A stretch of 8,239 nucleotides of DNA from positions 1 to 8,239 of the forward strand of contig JAUJMI010000146.1 of NCBI GenBank assembly GCA_030446945.1, in the 5' to 3' direction. The translations under genes and the position numbers were made by a program. Source of the DNA: Longimicrobium sp. GTDB taxonomy: Bacteria; Gemmatimonadota; Gemmatimonadetes; Longimicrobiales; Longimicrobiaceae. Positions 6,652-8,239 of the stretch are shown here, piece by piece. The notes beneath the pieces were generated by a model. That model was given only the letters and a program-made list of their open reading frames with translations. It was not told the DNA's origin and made no database searches. Position 1 is the first letter of the stretch. The number at the start of each line of letters is the position of its first letter.

Positions 6652-6750
6652 ACTGCAGGGAATAGGGAATAGGGAATAGGGAATAGGTACTGCAGCGGCG
6701 GAACGCGTCGTTCACACCATTCCCTATTCCCTGTTCCCCGATTCCCTATC
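6652..6750. repeat. Heptanucleotide array with degenerate inverted copy, long hairpin
   Basis: Four perfect tandem GGGAATA units (6658-6685) are followed, after a spacer of about 30 bases, by a degenerate run in the opposite sense: ATTCCC, TATTCCC, TGTTCCCC, GATTCCC, TAT (6719-6749). The arms can pair over about 30 bases with a few mismatches and one bulge. The left array sits between two copies of ACTGCAG (6652-6658 and 6689-6695). No T-run follows, so a classical terminator is unlikely. The structure would end 17 bases before the kinase ATG, where it could alter read-through, mRNA decay or translation. It resembles the heptanucleotide STRR repeats known from cyanobacteria in form, not by shown ancestry. 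Apart from it, the gap 6650-6767 holds nothing I recognise: TATCAT (6747-6752) has no -35 at proper spacing. Confidence 0.85.
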
Positions 6751-6767
6751 ATCGAGCTCAGGTATAC

Positions 6768-8239
6768 ATGTCAGGCATCGAAGCACTCCTCCGCGGCCGC
6801 ACCCTCGCCGACCGCTACCGGATCGAGGACGTGATCGGGCGCGGCGGGATGGGCGCCGTGTACAGGTCCACCGACGAGCGGCTGGGGCGCGCGGTGGCCG
6901 TCAAGGTCATCACCGCCTCGGCCGGGAGCGACGAGGCCGCGCGCGAGCGGATGCGCGCCCGCTTCCGCCACGAGGCCGCCTCCGCCGCGCGCCTTCCGCA
7001 CCACCCCAACGTGGTGCCGGTGTACGACTACGGCACCGATCCCACGCTGGGGATGGACTTCATCGTGATGGAGCTGCTGCGCGGCGAGGATCTCGCGTCG
7101 CGGCTCGCGCGCACGGGGCCGCCGCCGCTGGGGGTCTCGCTACGCATCCTGCGCGAGGCGTCGCGTGGGGTGGCGGTGGGGCACCGCGCCGGGCTAATCC
7201 ACCGCGACGTGAAGCCGGGGAACGTCTTCCTGGCGCAGGGCGACGACGCGCGCGAGCTGCAGGTGAGGGTGCTCGACTTCGGCATCGCCAAGGCCGTCAC
7301 CGAGGAGGAGGACACCTCCAGCGGCCTCACGCAGGACGGCCGCGCGCCCCTCTCCCCCGCGTACGCATCGCCCGAGCAGCTTCGTGGCGAGGCGCGGCTG
7401 ACCCCGGCGTCGGACGTGTTCAGCCTGGGCGCGCTCGCCTTCCAGCTCCTCGCGGGCCAGCGCCCCTTCAGCGACGCGGACCGCAACCGCATGTCGGTGG
7501 GGATGGAGGTGCCGATCCCGTCGCTCCGCGCGCGCAACCCGGCCGTCCCCACGGAGGTGGAGGGGCTGGTGCAGCGGGCCGTGGCGTACGAGCCCGCCGC
7601 GCGCTTCGAGAACGCGGGCGCCTTCGCCGACGCCCTCGACGCCGTGATCCGCCGCCTCCCCGGAGAGACCGCCGCCGCGCGCGTCCCCGCCGCCGCCGTG
7701 GTCGCGCCCCCCACGCCGGACCGGGTCTACGGCGACGACCGCACCGTGCTGGCGGGCGCCGGCGACGAGGACCGCACCGTGCTCGCGCCGCCAATGCGTC
7801 CCGCGGCGGGCCCGCCGCAGCCGTACGCGCCGCAACCCATGCGTGCCCCGCAGCCGGTGATCCCGACGCGACGCGTCGCGGAGCCGGAGCGCAGCGGGGC
7901 CGGAAAGGCGTTCGCGGTCGGGGCGCTGGTGGTGGTGTTGGCGGGCGGCGGCGTTTTCGCCTACCAGCAGATGAACCAGGACGGCTCGGGCGAGCCCCCG
8001 CTCTCCGCCCTCTCGGACTCGGCCCGGGCGGATAGCGCCGCCGCCGACTCGCTCGATCCCACCGACGCGCTGGCGCTGAGCATGGAGGGACGCCGCGCGC
8101 TCCAGGCGCGGAACTTCGGCGCCGCCGCCGATTTCTTCCGCCGCGCATCGGAGGTGGACCCCAACAACGCCGGCTACCGAGACGGGTACGCCTTCGCGCT
8201 GCTGAACCTGGGGCGCGCGGAGGATGCGGAGCGCGTGCT
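6768..8239 (+). CDS. Transmembrane Ser/Thr protein kinase with TPR-like outer region (3' end cut by window)
   Basis: At least 490 residues; the frame is open to the window edge. The Hanks-type kinase domain (about 16-285) carries the Gly loop IGRGGMGAVY (23-32), VAVK with K46, HRDVKPGN with D147 and N152, D170-FG and ASPE (200-203). The activation loop has T183 and T188, but the usual GTP-x-Y stretch reads LSPAY, so S196 replaces the conserved Thr. A Pro/Ala linker (about 290-379) contains two near-identical motifs, DDRTVLA (T326) and EDRTVLA (T337), 11 residues apart. Residues 381-399 form a membrane helix. Outside are Asp-Ser repeats (417-428) and then one TPR-like helix pair (about 434-466) with a second beginning. 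No PASTA repeat is seen so far. The ATG is the first usual start after the in-frame TAG at 6684. It is probably the kinase opposed by the PP2C enzyme, with the wall genes and FHA proteins as plausible targets. Confidence 0.93.
   Translation, partial: MSGIEALLRGRTLADRYRIEDVIGRGGMGAVYRSTDERLGRAVAVKVITASAGSDEAARERMRARFRHEAASAARLPHHPNVVPVYDYGTDPTLGMDFIVMELLRGEDLASRLARTGPPPLGVSLRILREASRGVAVGHRAGLIHRDVKPGNVFLAQGDDARELQVRVLDFGIAKAVTEEEDTSSGLTQDGRAPLSPAYASPEQLRGEARLTPASDVFSLGALAFQLLAGQRPFSDADRNRMSVGMEVPIPSLRARNPAVPTEVEGLVQRAVAYEPAARFENAGAFADALDAVIRRLPGETAAARVPAAAVVAPPTPDRVYGDDRTVLAGAGDEDRTVLAPPMRPAAGPPQPYAPQPMRAPQPVIPTRRVAEPERSGAGKAFAVGALVVVLAGGGVFAYQQMNQDGSGEPPLSALSDSARADSAAADSLDPTDALALSMEGRRALQARNFGAAADFFRRASEVDPNNAGYRDGYAFALLNLGRAEDAERV

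Noticed and set aside
5372..6715. Minus-strand open frame opposite the second FHA gene
   Set aside because: It is Arg/His-rich without domains and runs into the heptamer repeat; a chance frame.
6652..6750. CRISPR array or intrinsic terminator reading of the heptamer repeats
   Set aside because: Units are 7 bases with no spacers, so not CRISPR. No T-run follows the right arm, so not a classical intrinsic terminator.
461..8239. Type VI secretion or defence island reading of the FHA, PP2C and kinase genes
   Set aside because: FHA, PP2C and Hanks kinases also occur in such islands, but there are no secretion, nuclease or mobile-element genes here, and the SEDS-PBP pair gives a better explanation.
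6768..8239. Kinase as a pseudogene or truncated gene
   Set aside because: The frame is intact with all catalytic residues; it is open at 8239 only because the window ends.

Overview
The window is very GC-rich with short gaps between genes. It holds one plus-strand cluster of six genes that joins cell-wall synthesis to Ser/Thr protein phosphorylation. Gene content and protein style (Ala/Pro-rich linkers, Asp-Ser-rich tails outside the membrane, a TPR-bearing receptor kinase, few strong Shine-Dalgarno sites) suggest a Gemmatimonadota-type soil bacterium, perhaps close to Longimicrobium. That placement is an impression, not a result; a high-GC actinobacterium or myxobacterium cannot be excluded from this window.

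Layout: positions 20-56 form a strong intrinsic terminator that ends an unseen upstream plus-strand gene. Positions 57-460 are a non-coding leader with two perfect hairpins and a C-rich tract of about seven-base period. Then follow an FHA-domain protein (461-1192), a class B penicillin-binding protein (1196-2770), a SEDS (RodA/FtsW) glycosyltransferase (2770-4425), a membrane-anchored PP2C phosphatase (4422-5594), a second FHA protein (5591-6649) and a transmembrane Ser/Thr kinase (6768 to the window edge, incomplete). The first five genes are spaced by 3 bases or overlap by 1 to 4 bases, which points to one translationally coupled operon. The only internal gap (6650-6767) carries a heptanucleotide array and its degenerate inverted copy, able to fold into a long hairpin just before the kinase start.

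How the genes fit together: the SEDS protein should polymerise glycan strands from lipid II and the class B PBP should crosslink them, which is the usual SEDS-PBP pair. The kinase (writer), PP2C phosphatase (eraser) and two FHA proteins (readers) form a full phosphothreonine circuit. The parts list matches the actinobacterial pknB-pknA-pbpA-rodA-pstP-fhaB-fhaA locus, but the order differs and the visible sensor part of the kinase starts as TPR-like helices rather than PASTA repeats. Paired threonine motifs flanked by acidic residues occur in the kinase linker and in the second FHA protein. They are candidate phosphorylation sites or FHA docking sites, and this wiring is the most interesting hypothesis here.
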